Assembly (NCBI RefSeq): GCF_910592395.1
Contig: NC_088308.1
Location: forward strand, 21,779,501 to 21,843,500
Origin: Lineus longissimus
Taxonomy: Eukaryota > Nemertea > Pilidiophora > Heteronemertea > Lineidae
Length of the DNA: 64,000 nt
Direction of reading: 5' to 3'
Of the stretch, positions 10,801 through 30,214 are shown piece by piece (positions within the stretch are counted from its first letter, which is position 1; every line of letters starts with the position of its first letter). The translations under genes and the position numbers were made by a program. Under the pieces are notes generated by a model. The model ran no database searches and was not told the DNA's origin. It saw nothing but the letters and a program-made list of their open reading frames with translations.

Positions 10801-13800
10801 AAACCCTTTCCTCAGATTCTTCATCAGTTATCTCTCCTTCCTCCTCTGGTAGTTTCCTCGATCGATACATTCGGTTTCCTGGTGACCGCTTGGGCTCCAC
10901 AGGCTCAGGAGTCAGCTTCTTTCGAGGACTGCGCTGTTTGGGTCTGGAGGAACGTTCAACCGGGGCTTCAACCATTTTCTTCTTTACTGCTTTGTGATGA
11001 GTCACACCTGCAACATCTTTGACAGATCTTTTGGTTTTCACAGGTCTTTCCGGAGAAGACTCTTCATCGCTGACTTCACGAGCGGCCCGGGATTTCTTTG
11101 GTTTAGCTTGTATTTCTTCATCGTCTTCTTCTTCTTCATAAACCATCTTTGATTTACGAACGCGCTCATTTTTTGTCCGATGAACTTTTTCGTCAACATC
11201 ACCCTTATGGCGAATGTTTTTCTCCCTCACGTGGTGATTGTGCTCTTTAACATGCCCTTCACCTCGCTCACGTGATTCAGACCTATCAAACTCCTCAACT
11301 TCATGTCTTGCACGTCTGCCTTTAACGTTTTTAACATGTTCGTTAACAACTTCTTTTCTACCACGTGGTGATTTATCTTTCTTAGGGTTAACCACAACTT
11401 GTTTGGGCGATCTACCAGAGTTTTGATGTGTCCGTACAGGAGGCTGAGGGCCCCGATTTTTCTTTTTTAACACAGGACGGTTTGCTTTGTGTGAGACTGA
11501 TGAAACATCCTCGGAGTAAATATCCGAGAATTTGGAATCATCATCGATCGTATCACTATTTTTGACATCACTTTCAGAGGGGCTTCTCTCACGAGAACTA
11601 AGGTGCTCAGATTCAGAAAACGAATCATCTCGCTCTCGTTTGATATCACGACTGGTCGTAATTTCTGATTCATCCCCTGAATACCTCTCCAGACTACTTT
11701 CTGGCTCTGGTTGTCGTTTCTTACTCGTACGAGATCGATTTCTTGAATCCTTAGAAGTTTTAACCTTTTCAGCCCTTGGGCTTCTACTTTTTCTTTTTAC
11801 CGTTTTTTCCCCACTCTTAAGTTTGACTTTGCCTCCCCTTTTCACCACCCGCTCCGTGGTCTGATCTGCAGTCACCCAGTACTCAGCATTAACTGCAATG
11901 TCATGTTCTCTTGTAGAAACAGATTCCGCAGGTAAAAGAGAATCAGTTTTAGAATCAGAGTCACTGTAATGATCAGGTTGAGTCAAGCGCAGCTTCGGTT
12001 TTTCTTCACGATCTACAAACTTAGAAGATTCACGGTCCATGTATAATTTACCAGTGGTTTTCTCCGCCAAGTAATGATCAGTTTCAATTGCCTTATTGGC
12101 AGTCTGATAATTATTGACATCATTCCAAGGTGTTTCTTGTCCTTCATAACTTTGCTTTCTTTTACGGAATTGCTCTGCTGTGTCCCAGTAGCCACTATTT
12201 CCATATTGCTCACCATCCACGAGCGGTTTAGGCCGCTCTTGCTCCAAACGTGGCATAATCATCCTCCTGGCATCAAGAACAGATAAGTCATCGATAGGGC
12301 GTAAGCGACCACCCAACTGCATTCCCATCCCGTCGTGGAATAAGCATCCGTCAGCACCCTCTAATAAGATATTTCGCTGCTGATTGAGATTAGTCACAGT
12401 AACCCGAAACATCTGCTGCACAGGTCCCACGTCTGCAACCTGCACACGCCTCCTATCCCCCGCACCGTCCATATTCACTTGAATCTGTAACTTTGGTGGC
12501 TTCAAGTGACTCTCAACCCGCCGCATATCGACATCTCCATGCTCGTCAATCACCACAGGATCGGTGTAAGTGTTACCGAAATCATTCAAGCGACGGTGAT
12601 TGTACGTTCGCTCGTCAATATCACGATACACCATACTCTTATCGTCCATATCTTGTGGCTCAGTTTTGACCCTGACCGGTGAAAGTACATGTTCCTCTGG
12701 CACTGCTACTGGCACTGCCACATCAATTGGCACTTGTGCTGGTACATGCACTGGACCTGGACATCGACTTGGCTCCTCTAACGCAGGAGAGAGAGTGGGG
12801 ATCTCTTTGGCATCAAAACCGAGATGAATGTCGACATCGGATCCGAGTTCATCATCGCTCTTCTTGGTGTCGGTTGTGACTGGCTCTTGATCACTTTCCT
12901 CGCTCTCGGTATCGCTGTGCTGCAACCGACTGAACTTGTGCCCAACTGAAATGTACAAGTCACAGAAATAATCAATAAGTCAGTTCAAAAGATCTATAAA
13001 CCAGGGAAGATGAAAAGAACACCTTCGCACGAGTAAGCATTGTGCAAGATATTTATGCATGACCATAAGATCATTTTGGTTTTATTCTAGATGTCTTTTT
13101 CTTATTCCCTTTTTTGTCAAAGTGTGTCAAAATTATATGAAATAAGAGTTAACCCTCAACATAAAAGTATATAGGTAAAGCCTTAGTTGATCTGCCGTGC
13201 ACAGGTATCTGCCCAGCCATTGCGGTTTTGATCAGACAATCCAAGTTTCTTCTTGGTAATACAAAAAAGTATCCTTTCAAAATTTACACAGCACAATAGA
13301 TCACGATGGCAAATTCAAATCTATAGAAATAGCCATAATGATATCGCACAATCACATAATTGAGTTATATCCAAACAATAACTATGACAACATACAAACA
13401 ATACTGAAGAGAAGTGAAAGTCAATAATGGTTTTCTCTGTTGCCATGGAAGCACTTTTGAAACAATTCAACAGCCTCGGGCATGTGAGCGGCAACATTTC
13501 AAATCACGATGATATCGAATGCTCTAAAGAGCTGATTTGTTTTTTGAAAATTGTTCGTTATCGAGGAAAGATAATAAGTTTTTGGTATCAATATTTTATG
13601 ACCATCCATTATAGCTTTTTTTTAAATTGGCTTCTATCGAACTTTTGGCTCTTCCACGACTGTACAGATTGATTACGAAATACCAATATGGCTCACACAA
13701 CAACTTCTGAGTCTCCGTAAATTTGGTGGGAGAGTGCCCTTCATGTATAACGTACCATTTGACTTTGTTGGTGTCGACGCAGGACTGCTATTGAGACTCC

Positions 13801-16757
13801 CTCCCCACCGGTTTTGGGATCTGGCAGGGAGTGACTTGACAGACTCTACATTCTGAGGCGGGATTGTTATGAGGTTTGCCGTGCCGTTGCTCCCAGAGCG
13901 TCTACTGCTGAACTTATCGGAGGAGTTCTGGAATGAATAAATTACGTTATTTTCATTTCTCAAATGCAGATTTAATGCTTGGCCTTTTCACTTATGCAGT
14001 CCCCTACCATCACACTAATTTTTGACGTTACAAGACTCCGTCATGACGCAAAATTCCTCTGTACATTTGGGTTTAGAGAGGCTACTGGATGGCCTGAAAT
14101 AATTGCTAGACACAACTCACCCTTCTGGAATCCTGTGAGCTCTCCAGGCTCTTCTTCCTCTTAGACTGAAGGGCGGCCGCCCGCAAGGCAGCCAAGTCAT
14201 CTTCGTCATCTTCGGAGTCGGATTTCATTGGTGCCAGAGGTCGTGCCTCCTCTTTCGGTATCACAGCAGCTTTCTGAGGAAGATAATAAAATCGTGGAAA
14301 TGAATTTCAGGTCAATGATATTTCTTGCATTAGACTCACTGTTTCCTGATGCCAATGATCCAAATTTTTCCCTTTCAATTCGACTGAGTTATAAAAAATT
14401 GACGACATTGCAAATAATTTGTTCTCTTCTGTGTTCTTCAGGAAAATATACATGACGAATCCACCAGAGGCATGTTATCTTTGAGAATGTGATCTTGTAT
14501 TAGCTAACATCAGCAAGTGTCAAACTGTTCAGCCCTCAAAGTTAAGTATGTTCAAACAAATTACATCGGTTACAAATTTGGATGCGGTATCAACTGTGGC
14601 CAATGCAATCAGAAAAGAACTCGAACATTTGTCAGATGTTTTCACTGACATTTTACAGCTTCTTGATGTCAAAATTCCCCCATGATAATTCTTTGGACCA
14701 ACAGAGTTTTCTTTCAGAACGACAATGTCAAAACCGTCACAAAACTGATACCGAAGTAAACATTTTCTGATACTATTCTCCATCTCGCGTGAAGATTTTT
14801 AATGTAGTGGCTATTCTTACATCCCTTAAGGATATTCCTCTAGGCTGTTTGTTCTGTCTCTCAGAAATGATGCATTATGACTGAGGTTTGCCGAGTTTTG
14901 GATTCAAGAATCCTCCCAAGTGACCTACTAAAACTGTGCATCCCTTTAGGCAACCTGTGCAAACAACAATTCTGGTAGGATCAGGGAATGATTACTTAAA
15001 ACTTATGCTTTTTTGTGATCCCCTTTTTTTACCAATACGACTGGGATAGCACCGAGATGAAGAATAATCAGCGATGGTAACCGAAGCGTAAGTGAGAGCC
15101 TACTCATGCGAGCATCTTTGTGGCAAAACTATATTCAAAGAAATAATATTTATATTTTTTACCGGAGAGTGAAACCGGCTATGTCACACCAAAAGGCTCT
15201 CACTTTTGCACCAGAGCACTTTTAAAAAAATTTGAAGTTACACATCGGAATCCAACCACTTTAAGGTCAATGGTACTTACTGCTACCCACATCTGTATAT
15301 CATTATCACTGAGTAGCTGCAGAAACAAATATCTTTTCATCAGAATTTAACTCACAAGACAGACAGACACACCAAACATATAAGGGTTTGGGGCACTCAT
15401 GCAGCTGTTACTTGGTGGGCGCAGACAGATGTTGACTGATATGGTAAAAACAAATCTAAGGTCTGTTTGCATTGTACCACAAAGAATTTGATACAAATAA
15501 ACCTCGAAAAAGAATAATGTAAAAATGTCATACTTTACATCTACATGTACATGAATAATTGCATAACAAAATGTATAAAGAAACTAACATGAATAGGATG
15601 AGGGCATGTATAACAGGATTAGAAATAGCAGGAATATTTCACCAAGGGAAGGAGTGATACCACAAATGGTATACATCATCCCCACATACATGTATGATAA
15701 GATACGAGTGTCCAAGACATCGAAAACATGACTTCATTGTTAATGTTATGGTATTTTGACTACATTTTAGGTCAGAATCTCAAAGCAAAGCTTTCACCTC
15801 TTGCTTGCCAATGCAGATAAGATAAAAAAGCTCGAACAAAAAGAAGACAGTCACTCAGCACTGAATACACCAGTTTAGGCCATCCCCTTGTTGATAAACA
15901 AAACCTTGTCTCCAGGTAAATATTCAGTCTAATGTACAGTGAGCACTTGATATGGACTCAAGGTTTCACATGGCCTGGATGCCATCTCTTCATCGGAGTC
16001 ACTTCCAGCAGGACTAAAATGCATTCATGTTGAGGCAGGAGTAAAAGCCTACCCTAATGACCATGCCAAGCACGGTACATGTCCACTACACTTCCACCTG
16101 AACATATAAGGCTATAGGAGTATGGCCTAAACTAGCTTATTTCTAATCAATTCAGGTCTTAAGGACTTAAGTGGTCATGGAGCGCAGTTGGGGAAGGAAG
16201 AATGGTAGACAAGCTAAAAATTTGACTAAAAGGAGTTAGTAAAGTTAGTCAGCATGCAGATATTTCAAAACACAGAACTCACAGGTTGGAGCATGGAGGC
16301 CAGAACAGCTGACCTCAGTGCTGCTAAATCTTCTTCCTGGAAAGAGAATCAATCAATGCAATAAAAAATGGGATTTTGATATTGCTCAAGTTGAGCATAT
16401 TGCGTTAGTAGTTTCCAGTCAATGATCATACCCTGATTAGGTTATTGGGATACATGTAGAAACTGTTTCAAAATTGCTGGAGACTGGAGTGGATGGAATG
16501 ATGATGAATCTGGCAAGATGCTGATGAAGCCATGCCCATTGTCACATTGATTTGAAGGACAGTTCACAAAATCCAAGAAATGAATAGCTCAAAGGACGTA
16601 TTGCAGACGTCTGTTAGTTTATTTTTGGGTTTGAGACATGGAAGACTACTTTCATTATGCATTCTAAATATAATTTCAGTATTTCATTCATTCTTAGGGG
16701 CACTAAAAAGTGATTTTATTCGCAAAATTTCTGAAAACACACCTCATCGGAAGCCAT
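4816..16757 (-). CDS. Large RS-domain (Arg/Ser-rich) nuclear protein, multi-exon
   Basis: Spliced gene whose coding exons (high to low) are 16743-16757, 16283-16336, 15281-15316, 14121-14273, 13756-13927, 8416-12945, 7124-7219 and 4816-4964. Every junction has GT-AG sites and phases agree, giving about 1734 aa if it stops at 4816. The N-terminus is MASDE followed by an acidic EEDLAALRSAVLAS motif that recurs in the fourth exon as DEDDLAALRAAALQS. A long acidic/basic Lys/Glu/Ser-rich middle follows, then a dense Arg-Ser dipeptide domain (DNA about 9.17-9.55 kb), then an Arg/Asn/Gly/Tyr-rich tail. The penultimate exon encodes KLPVHKRLGSQLGNVIP. The last encodes a charged coiled coil, ELEARIERIRQQNAKILQRR, which loosely resembles the N-terminal coiled coil of CCDC9-type proteins; this is inference only. 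RS domains are typical of splicing and nuclear-speckle factors, so a role in nuclear RNA processing is likely. I do not recognise a specific orthologue. Its start lies 897 bp from the MELK start, in the opposite direction. Confidence 0.82.
5038..5052 (-). other. Possible 15-nt microexon of the RS-protein gene
   Basis: A good acceptor (gttcactttcag) precedes GTGCGTCGTCAAAGG, followed by a weak donor (gtgggc). Inserted between 7124 and 4964 it keeps phase 1 and would add Gly-Ala-Ser-Ser-Lys. Only the splice motifs support it. Confidence 0.15.
6041..6112. repeat. 24-nt tandem repeat, three copies
   Basis: Three consecutive 24-mers of the form gaagcttc(c/t)actgtcc(g/a)gga followed by a variable cttg, catg or tgta. 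It lies in non-coding sequence of the RS-protein gene. Confidence 0.75.
6841..6980. mobile_element. MITE-like element, CGCCAAA-type family
   Basis: Ends gtactgtgaactgccaaatt and aatttggtggtttccagtac are imperfect inverted repeats. The interior carries gaaaataaaacgcc, also seen in the element at 50059-50252 (gaaaataaaagcaccgc). Non-coding. Confidence 0.5.
7601..7970. repeat. 35-36-nt minisatellite with a five-unit higher-order repeat
   Basis: About 10.5 copies of gtgtaaatagtggccgtag followed by cttgacactttcat. Variants alternate in a fixed order (ccgtag-cttg, ccgtag-ttca, cagtag-cttg, ccatag-ctca, ccatag-cttg). The order then repeats, so five units (about 176 nt) form a duplicated higher-order unit. 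Located in the intron downstream of the giant exon. Confidence 0.85.
8416..12945 (-). CDS. Giant central exon of the RS-domain protein
   Basis: Single 4530-nt exon, opened by an acceptor (tttcag before 12945, phase 1) and closed by a donor (gtaaat at 8415, phase 1). It encodes about 1510 residues without a stop. From N to C: acidic Ser-rich start (DTESEESDQEP); a region with IQVNMDGAGDRRRVQ; long Lys/Glu/Ser blocks with repeated GEL/GEI-(S/T/D)-E acidic motifs (EEGEITDEE, EEGELDE, EEGELSEG); Lys/Ala-rich helical segments (for example LQEMLEEANKEVEDATKQAA); a basic KKSKKSNRGRHRD stretch; the RS domain; a FERKRTDIENEQKKK segment; and an Asn/Arg/Gly/Phe-rich low-complexity region like RGG-type RNA-binding tails. 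The bias means most other open frames across this exon, on both strands, are shadows. Confidence 0.88.
15281..15316 (-). CDS. 36-nt in-frame microexon of the RS-protein gene
   Basis: Flanked by a pyrimidine-rich acceptor (tttgtttctgcag) and a near-consensus donor (GCA|gtaagt). It encodes 12 residues, LLSDNDIQMWVA, at phase 0 on both sides. It can therefore be included or skipped without changing the frame of its neighbours (16283-16336 and 14121-14273), which makes it a good cassette-exon candidate. Confidence 0.55.
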
Positions 16758-17654
16758 TTTGAACTCTGTATGACGCTTTTCAGAATCCACGATACAGTTA
16801 TTGTGTTATATTCGAAATCTGCAAGGTTCATACTACAACTGTCAACACATATTATTGTTAGCTAGAAACTACTAAATTTATATCTGTTATGCTTTTAAGT
16901 TGTCTATTTTTAATAAAATTATTCATACGAATCTTCGGAAACTTGTAGCCTCGTTTTGAAACGCGGGCATTTCGAAAAATTTTACGGAGAAATTTCTCAC
17001 AAAAACCTCTTTTAACGTTAAATGTACGACTCAAACTTTATTTTAAGTAATTAGCGTAACATAAAGGTAATGGTACCGTCTGGTGGTGTTCTGACTTGCA
17101 ATTGTGTTATGGGAAAAAGGGTTATTTTTAGTCTTGATCAGCTAAAAAAAACAAATAGAAAAATGGTCATCCTAAAGCATCCAGTTTCGTCCACGTTTGC
17201 ATCCATAGTATACATGGCCCGATATAAGGTCCAGTTGTTCACGCGTGCGCACTGTGACCACCGCATGGGACGCATTCCTCCCCGGGAGATCTGAACAAGT
17301 GGTGTCCTCCACATGGCTGTGGTAGGGCACAGGCACATGAGCACACAGTCGCAGTGACGCACCCTACTCTCCACTGACAACACGCAAAATAATTCTCTGG
17401 AATTCTCTTACGTACCTTGTGGAACCATAAAGTGTCTTTTCACAGTTGGCCGCACTTTGTATGTTCACTTTGTATGCCTCGAGAGCCGGGAGCCTATAAT
17501 AGGGGACTTTATTTTTTTGAGGAAAAACATGCCTGATACTAGACAACAGCTGTTGTTGTTGACGTGAGGCAAAAAACTCTGTAAAAATTGAACTTAAAAA
17601 TATTTTGCAGGCACTTCCTTTAGTGGTTGTAAGGGACCATTTAAAGTATCGAAG
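16758..17654. promoter_or_regulatory. Head-to-head intergenic region, probable bidirectional promoter
   Basis: 897 bp separate the minus-strand RS-protein start codon (ATG at 16757) from the MELK ATG (17655). No other gene is visible. MELK's first coding exon is preceded by a good acceptor (tattttgcag at 17601-17610), so 17611-17654 is 5' UTR and at least one non-coding exon should lie upstream; a possible donor is AAG|gtaatg near 17066. A minus-strand acceptor-like catacag also lies just upstream of the RS-protein ATG. Sharing of regulatory elements is inferred from the spacing. Confidence 0.5.
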
Positions 17655-24027
<6,373 letters not shown>

Positions 24028-27000
24028 GTACTGTGACTCGAGCTTAATCCTCTGTTTCAGGCCAAAACAGGTATAGTGTTTTTCATATTTTTCTGTACTT
24101 TGTTAAACTCAGGAGTGTGACCAGATCACAGTTACAAAATTTTTCTTAGCCAAATCTTTGAAAGTAAAACAGTTTCAATTATAACTGCGTTGTTACTAGT
24201 ACTCTAGTATATAGCCAGGTGGCACTGACGTCTCATTGCCCAGAATCGGTCATTATAATGGCTCCGTTCAAAGCAGTACAATAACGACTCGTCGAATCCA
24301 CAATTAGAGATTTGGTTTCGTTTCTGAATTAGTTCTTTGAGTTTCACATAGGTGGCACTGTAGGATGAGGGAAAGTGACAGAAAGTGAATACTCTTTTCT
24401 CCAACAATATACTACATTCAGTGTTGATTGGAGTTTAGGAGCAGTGCAATTCAAATTGGTACTGTTATTTTTCTCTCAGTGCTCCATGTTTCATCACTCA
24501 TCACAAATTGAACTCTTTGATTTTTATGGTATACCTTGTTACAATGCAGCTATAAGCCAGTTTTAATACAAAAGCTCCTACGGTATACAAAACATCAACC
24601 AGAAAACCAGGAAGTGACGACAAAAAATGACATCAATATGAAAAAGTTAGTTGTCAGCTGCAGGACAGGACAAGAGTACAAAAACTTGCGATGAAAAGAA
24701 TGAAGTGTATAAAGGTCCTATATAATCTTACAAAAAATCAGAGTGTCAAGTGCACTTTTTATGTCAGCTTATCTGAGATCAGAAATTTTTATGAACTCTA
24801 AATTAAATTGGACAGCTTTAATAGGGGCTGTTTTGTTGAACCGAGCATTCGCAACATGGAAATTAGGCAAAAAGTGGGATGTGCCGACATGGCGATTTGG
24901 ATGCTAATGACCCACATGTGGAGTATCGTCTGTTTCGTTTGTCATCGAATGGAAGAGATGTGCTAATACACTATTGTCACGATTTGTAAGCGCGTTATTC
25001 GAATGAGGTGCACCCTTTGTCGGCTGGTCATTTCTGATTAATCCACGATTTATGTAATAGATTATTACTGATACCACAACACTGTTGGTCTTTGTGTCGG
25101 GAGCGAGGTGCTCGTGTGACGAGGAGAGTTGAGATAATGTGAAATAAAATATTGTGTGTTCAGATGGAATTAAAAGGCACATTTGTGAGTGGGGCTTTTA
25201 TCGAGAGATCGTAGATTTCTATGGTTCATGAGACGTAGCACTCCCCTCCTTTGGAAGGTCGCCATTAAAACTTGTTCGTTTCTTTGGGGAAAAGCCCCAC
25301 AATTTGTTTTAATTACATTTGATTGGTCGTGTGGAAAGTACTTGAGAACTTTATGTTAATGACCAGGGACTTTGTATTTTCTCAAATGTACTCTGTGATT
25401 TGAGGTTTGATGGGGGGGGGGGGGGGCTTTTATCAACATACACTATTAAACAAAAAAGTAGTTTCCAAATTTTGCATGTACAAAATATTGCTTTAACATT
25501 ACACGCTAACTACTAGCTTAGCAGCATAACTGGTATATAACCATGACAAATAGTCTAGTCTGCACAGCAGACTTTATAAAAACATAAATATTTCCCAAAT
25601 GTTTGTATTAATAATAATGAAATGCCTATCGTTGGATTTTATCATTGATGACCTGTCATTGGAGAGATTAATTATTTTAAGTGGCTATTTGTCGAATTGA
25701 AGTCTTTTCATGTTTTCCGTGGACGATCCACAACGTCCTCGTGCACGAGCGTTAATCAGTCAACAGACTCAATTGTCAATCGTTGTCTAATTGTTGCAAT
25801 AAAATTAAAAAGTACACCACTACTTCAATATTGCAATACTATGACGGTAATTTCATCTGCAGTTCTGTGTTGGGAATAAAGGCTTGTTTTGATGGCGGAG
25901 TCTGTGTCCACAATGGTTTTGTCGCTGTGTAATATCCTAATAGCTGCCCAGCGATCAGAAAATAGCTCGCTGATATTGGGTGATGAACTGTGTGATCGGA
26001 CGATTGGTGTGTTGTCAATTGATAAAGGGCGTCAGGTCATGCGCGGCTGGCATCCCTTCCCGCCATTGTGGAGCGGGAATCGGGCATGACTTCCTGATGT
26101 ACAGTTGAGTTAAGGAGAGATATGTCCGAGTACGAGTATCTATCAAGTATCATTTGATGATGTTATCGATGTCGATGATACTTGATTGATTATTTTGTGG
26201 TTTGTAAGTCACCTTCTCTGCCTTATATATCAGATGACCTGTATATATACTGTAGGCCCCTTTATTTTCATGGCCCTAAATGTTTGCGAGAACATCCTTT
26301 TTAAATTTTGCCTCCAAATTGATATTGCTTTGAATTATTAAACTGTTGCTGGATACATCGCTGACAAAAAGTGCCATCCATTTCTAGTCATGTCATCATC
26401 GTCAACTTGTCATCGTGTATTGAAATACGCCTGCAGAAGCATCGACTAATCCTAGAGTAAACTAATAGACTGATGTAAATGAATTAAGAGCATATTGCTT
26501 GTGGAGTTAATGACTTCGTGGTTTGATTTCGTGCGTGCGTTATGGGTCGACATGATCGCACAAATCGTTTTGATACGCGATAAAACCTTCTCTTGTCGCT
26601 GAGTATTAAATCAAAATAAAGTCTTGTCTGGACAATTACAAAAGTGCAATTATGAAAGTTGTGCATGGTCACGTGAGTGCTTATGTTCAGATTTTAAAAA
26701 AATAGCAATAAAGAATGAGCAATGGAAAACTTTGATTTCCTTAGAGGCTAATCAAATTTACTGGAATCTACTCAAAATATGCTGTAATCCAAACTATTGA
26801 TGCTTTTATCAGAAATGGGAGAGTGAGAATAGGGTGTCCACAAAAGAGTCTGACAGATAATACTGTTTTCACGGACAACCCCCCCCCCCCCTGTGTTTGT
26901 TCTTTGAATGTCAGGTAGGCAGACTGTATAGCAACCTTCATGGACAATTGTAAGAAAAATTGGCTTTCTTTATATCAAACCTATGCCAAGACCTGTCTCA

Positions 27001-27858
27001 GACACAATGCTATGTCTCTATTGAGATGCCATCCCCTCCTCTGACCTTGGCTATACAAATCCTAGAACAGGACAGACAAGTGTCATTATTACAGTTTACA
27101 ATAATACACCCTCTGGCCATGTTTTCCTTTAGCCCTCTGGGATGACTTTCCTTCAAATTATCACCAGCCGTCTGCTTGACATAGCTTTCACTTGTTTTCC
27201 ATTGTTTTGTTGTCATTTTCATAACGTCTGCTTCCGGGAGACTTCTTCTTGCAAGGTTTCAATGCCTAGTAAAGTTGTCAGTATTTGCTGTACATTTTGT
27301 AATGCTTTACTACAAAATTTGACCGTCATTCGATATAGAATCATGGAACGGAAATAAATGAAGTCGTTCATAATAAACCTATTTGAATCCACTCAGTTGT
27401 GTTTTCCCATTCTGTCCAAGCCCATCCTCCCCCAACATCTTATTTTCGACACCTTCTGTTAGCTCCGTTGTTGCAGTTATCATAATTATCTCGATACTAA
27501 TGTCCTTGGTGTAAATTCAGTTTTTCTTTAATTGAATTCAAGCTGTTAGGAAAAGAAGCCAACGTCTGGGTAATTATTTTGATTTAGAATCTGTGCAGGC
27601 TTTTGCTATAATATCATAAATGCTTTTTCTTGGAGTTTAAAAAATCTCTTGCTGTAGTGGAATACTTTTTTCTTCGGATCCCAAAACCTTTTGCTGTAGT
27701 TCATGTAGTTCCTGTACGTATTTTATACCCATAAATGCATTCATCAATGGAGGATACATTTCATTCCTTCTATGTGCACATGTTGTCCAAAAATAATCAG
27801 ATATCTTGTCAAGCTTATATACGGTCAATGTCAGTGCAATTGCATGTTGTTCAATCAT
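24028..27858. other. Gene-free A+T-rich region 3' of MELK
   Basis: Contains the MELK 3' UTR; a candidate AATAAA lies at 25143 and an ATTAAA at about 24803. There are homopolymer runs, G at about 25411-25427 and C at about 26879-26892. Short open frames show no recognisable protein. No RNA gene seen. Confidence 0.5.
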
Positions 27859-27986
27859 TTTTCTGGTCTCTTGCAGGTTGGCCACTCCAGTTTTCTGGTC
27901 TCTTGCAGGTTGGCCACTCCAGTTTTCTGGTCTCTTGCAGGTTGGCCACTCCAGTTTTCTGGTCTCTTGCAGGTTGGCCACTCCAG
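27859..27986. repeat. 32-nt tandem repeat, four copies
   Basis: Four essentially identical units (ttttctggtctcttgcaggt plus tggccactccag). The repeat creates overlapping open frames on both strands, but 32 is not a multiple of three and the flanks show no gene. Confidence 0.9.
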
Positions 27987-30214
27987 TTTTGCCGCATGCA
28001 CAACAGCGCACTATTATCAAATGAGCATGAACTATCGACCATGCGTCATTACCCAAATAGATCTTTAACACTGTATGCCTGCAGTATATCCCTTGCCAAA
28101 CTTCTGATGGCCTATTAAAAACGTCCCGAAACGCAGTTTGAATTGCACATTTTCAGATGCAACTGCGTCCATTGATGGCTGCACTGGCCAGCATCCGCTC
28201 ACTAATTTCACCTAGTCAATTGGTGTGATTTATGCTCAACATAACCGTCAATAATCCATTTTGTGTTTGTCATTTGACTTGGATGCTTCACGTGAGTTAT
28301 TGTCGAAAATATTTTATTCAGCAGCCACGTACAAGCTGTTTATGAGCGGGTAAGGAATGTTTATGACAACCTGCTGCAAGTGCAAAAGTGTCATGGCGAA
28401 AATAATTTGCACACATCGACTATTTCCTTTAATTTGTCAAAAAGGCTGCTAATTTGGCACTTGGAATGAAAGTACTCGTCACTTCTTGCCTTCCTGTCTT
28501 CACCTCCGTAATCGAAATTGATGCCTCTTTAGTGAAAATGCCCCCTGGGCGCTATGTCTAATTTAGGGTCAATCTCTTCGATTCTGTTTGGATGTCACAA
28601 TGACATTCGCATCACAAAGCAATGTCACATTCAACTTTGAAGTCGCCCTTGAAACGAATCGTGGAAAAGCTGTATCAGTTTTGCCTCGCAGAAATGCTAA
28701 ATTTCTAGGGGATGTCAACAATTTCATGATGATGATCATGAGCAAAATCACCTGAGATAATACTGAATAATCAGAAGGGAATGTGATGTTGTCATGACTC
28801 TAAACCTGCTATTGATCAGTCACTTGCTATCTGCCGGTATTAAAAAGAACGACCAACAAGAGAACATTTTACGATTTAAGGTAATATGATAAGTCAAATT
28901 GATTGGTCTTATCGCACCTCACAATGGCAAGCGACTTTTTGTGACAGACTTTTCATTTCATGTTTAGTTCACAACATTATGGAAAGATGGCAGCACATTT
29001 TATTTGATAACTTAATAGTGTTTGTAACCACAATGAGATCTACAATGCTAGAATTGTAAAAGTGGGTCATTTGAGTTAATTTATAGTTAAAGTTTCAAAT
29101 GATAACTTCAGATTGATAGAAAATATCCCTCTGATGTGGCCCATGATACTGTATGCCTTTTATTAGAGATGCCTTTTATATTTCCCTTGTGGGTCATTAA
29201 AGTTCAATTTCAGAGCGAAAGTGATGAAAAATATTGCAAAAACTTGAAACGCAGGGAAATAGTTTCTTGATAATCTTGCCCTGGCTGCATCATGGTGTGT
29301 GCCAACTGGACCCAGTCCCCCTAAGGACCCCACTGGCTCAACTCAAGCCAAAAAGGTGATCCGTTACATATTACCTGTCACCGCAGCTACAATTATCCCC
29401 TGGCTCATGTGTTTGCGGTTCGCCTCAGGAGAGCTTGGTTTTGACATCTGTAAAGAACATCGATTCTCTTCGTATGATAGATCACCACCATCCGAGGGAC
29501 CCTGTGGTCAATCATTTTCTCCCCTCCACTTCTCGCCATGGCATGGCTTAGACTTTGACCACGATACAAGACCGGTGACCTTACGCCTGCTGCTGACTGA
29601 TATCACCCTGGGGATTTACTAAGCACGTTATTTTAACTCTGCCAATGCCAACTTTAAAGGCCTCTAGCTCCAACATGGGGTAAGATATTGACTATTGAGA
29701 ACCAAAGATAATTGTCCTGATGTAGGATTTAATTCAAAGTGGCACTTGTCTGGTGCGATATAACCTCTGAGTCCCAAGCTTTAACCATCTTCCAAAATGA
29801 TGTCTAGTTTGTGTTTCAGTTGGCAAAATTTCGCTTTTCATTTATCATTCAAATTGTCATAAAATAGGTTAAAAACAGTTTATAACCTAGGCTCCTGCCA
29901 CACTGTTTTAAGACTACACCCAGATTGGCATTATAGCCCTTGAGGGCCCTATCCATCACAAGTTGTGTTTGCGGGGTTAGGGTTGGGCAAACTTGATGGT
30001 TTTTCTCTCCCTCATTGGCCTCAGGGTTGCTGCCTGTGGCAATGCCTGACGCGCTGCACCCCAAGTGCCAACACCATTGGTTATTTAACTGCTTCAGGCA
30101 CCTCTAAAACAGATTGCTTGACCTTCTGGCTTCCCAAAATTTGATTTGTGTTTTGATAAGGAATTGATTCCTGCTAAACAGGCCTTACAGGTGCTCTGTT
30201 TTTTCAGTAGCCAT
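27987..30214. other. Intergenic, nothing recognised
   Basis: A+T-rich. An open frame at 29299-29622 (+) encodes a Pro/Ser-rich peptide without family features or splice context and is judged chance. Confidence 0.4.

Noticed and set aside
27637-28118. Overlapping open frames encoding a four-fold peptide repeat on both strands
   Set aside because: Produced by the 32-nt tandem repeat; frame changes between units, no promoter, splice or family evidence.
29299-29622. 107-codon plus-strand frame
   Set aside because: No domain, no splice-site context, unremarkable surroundings; likely chance.
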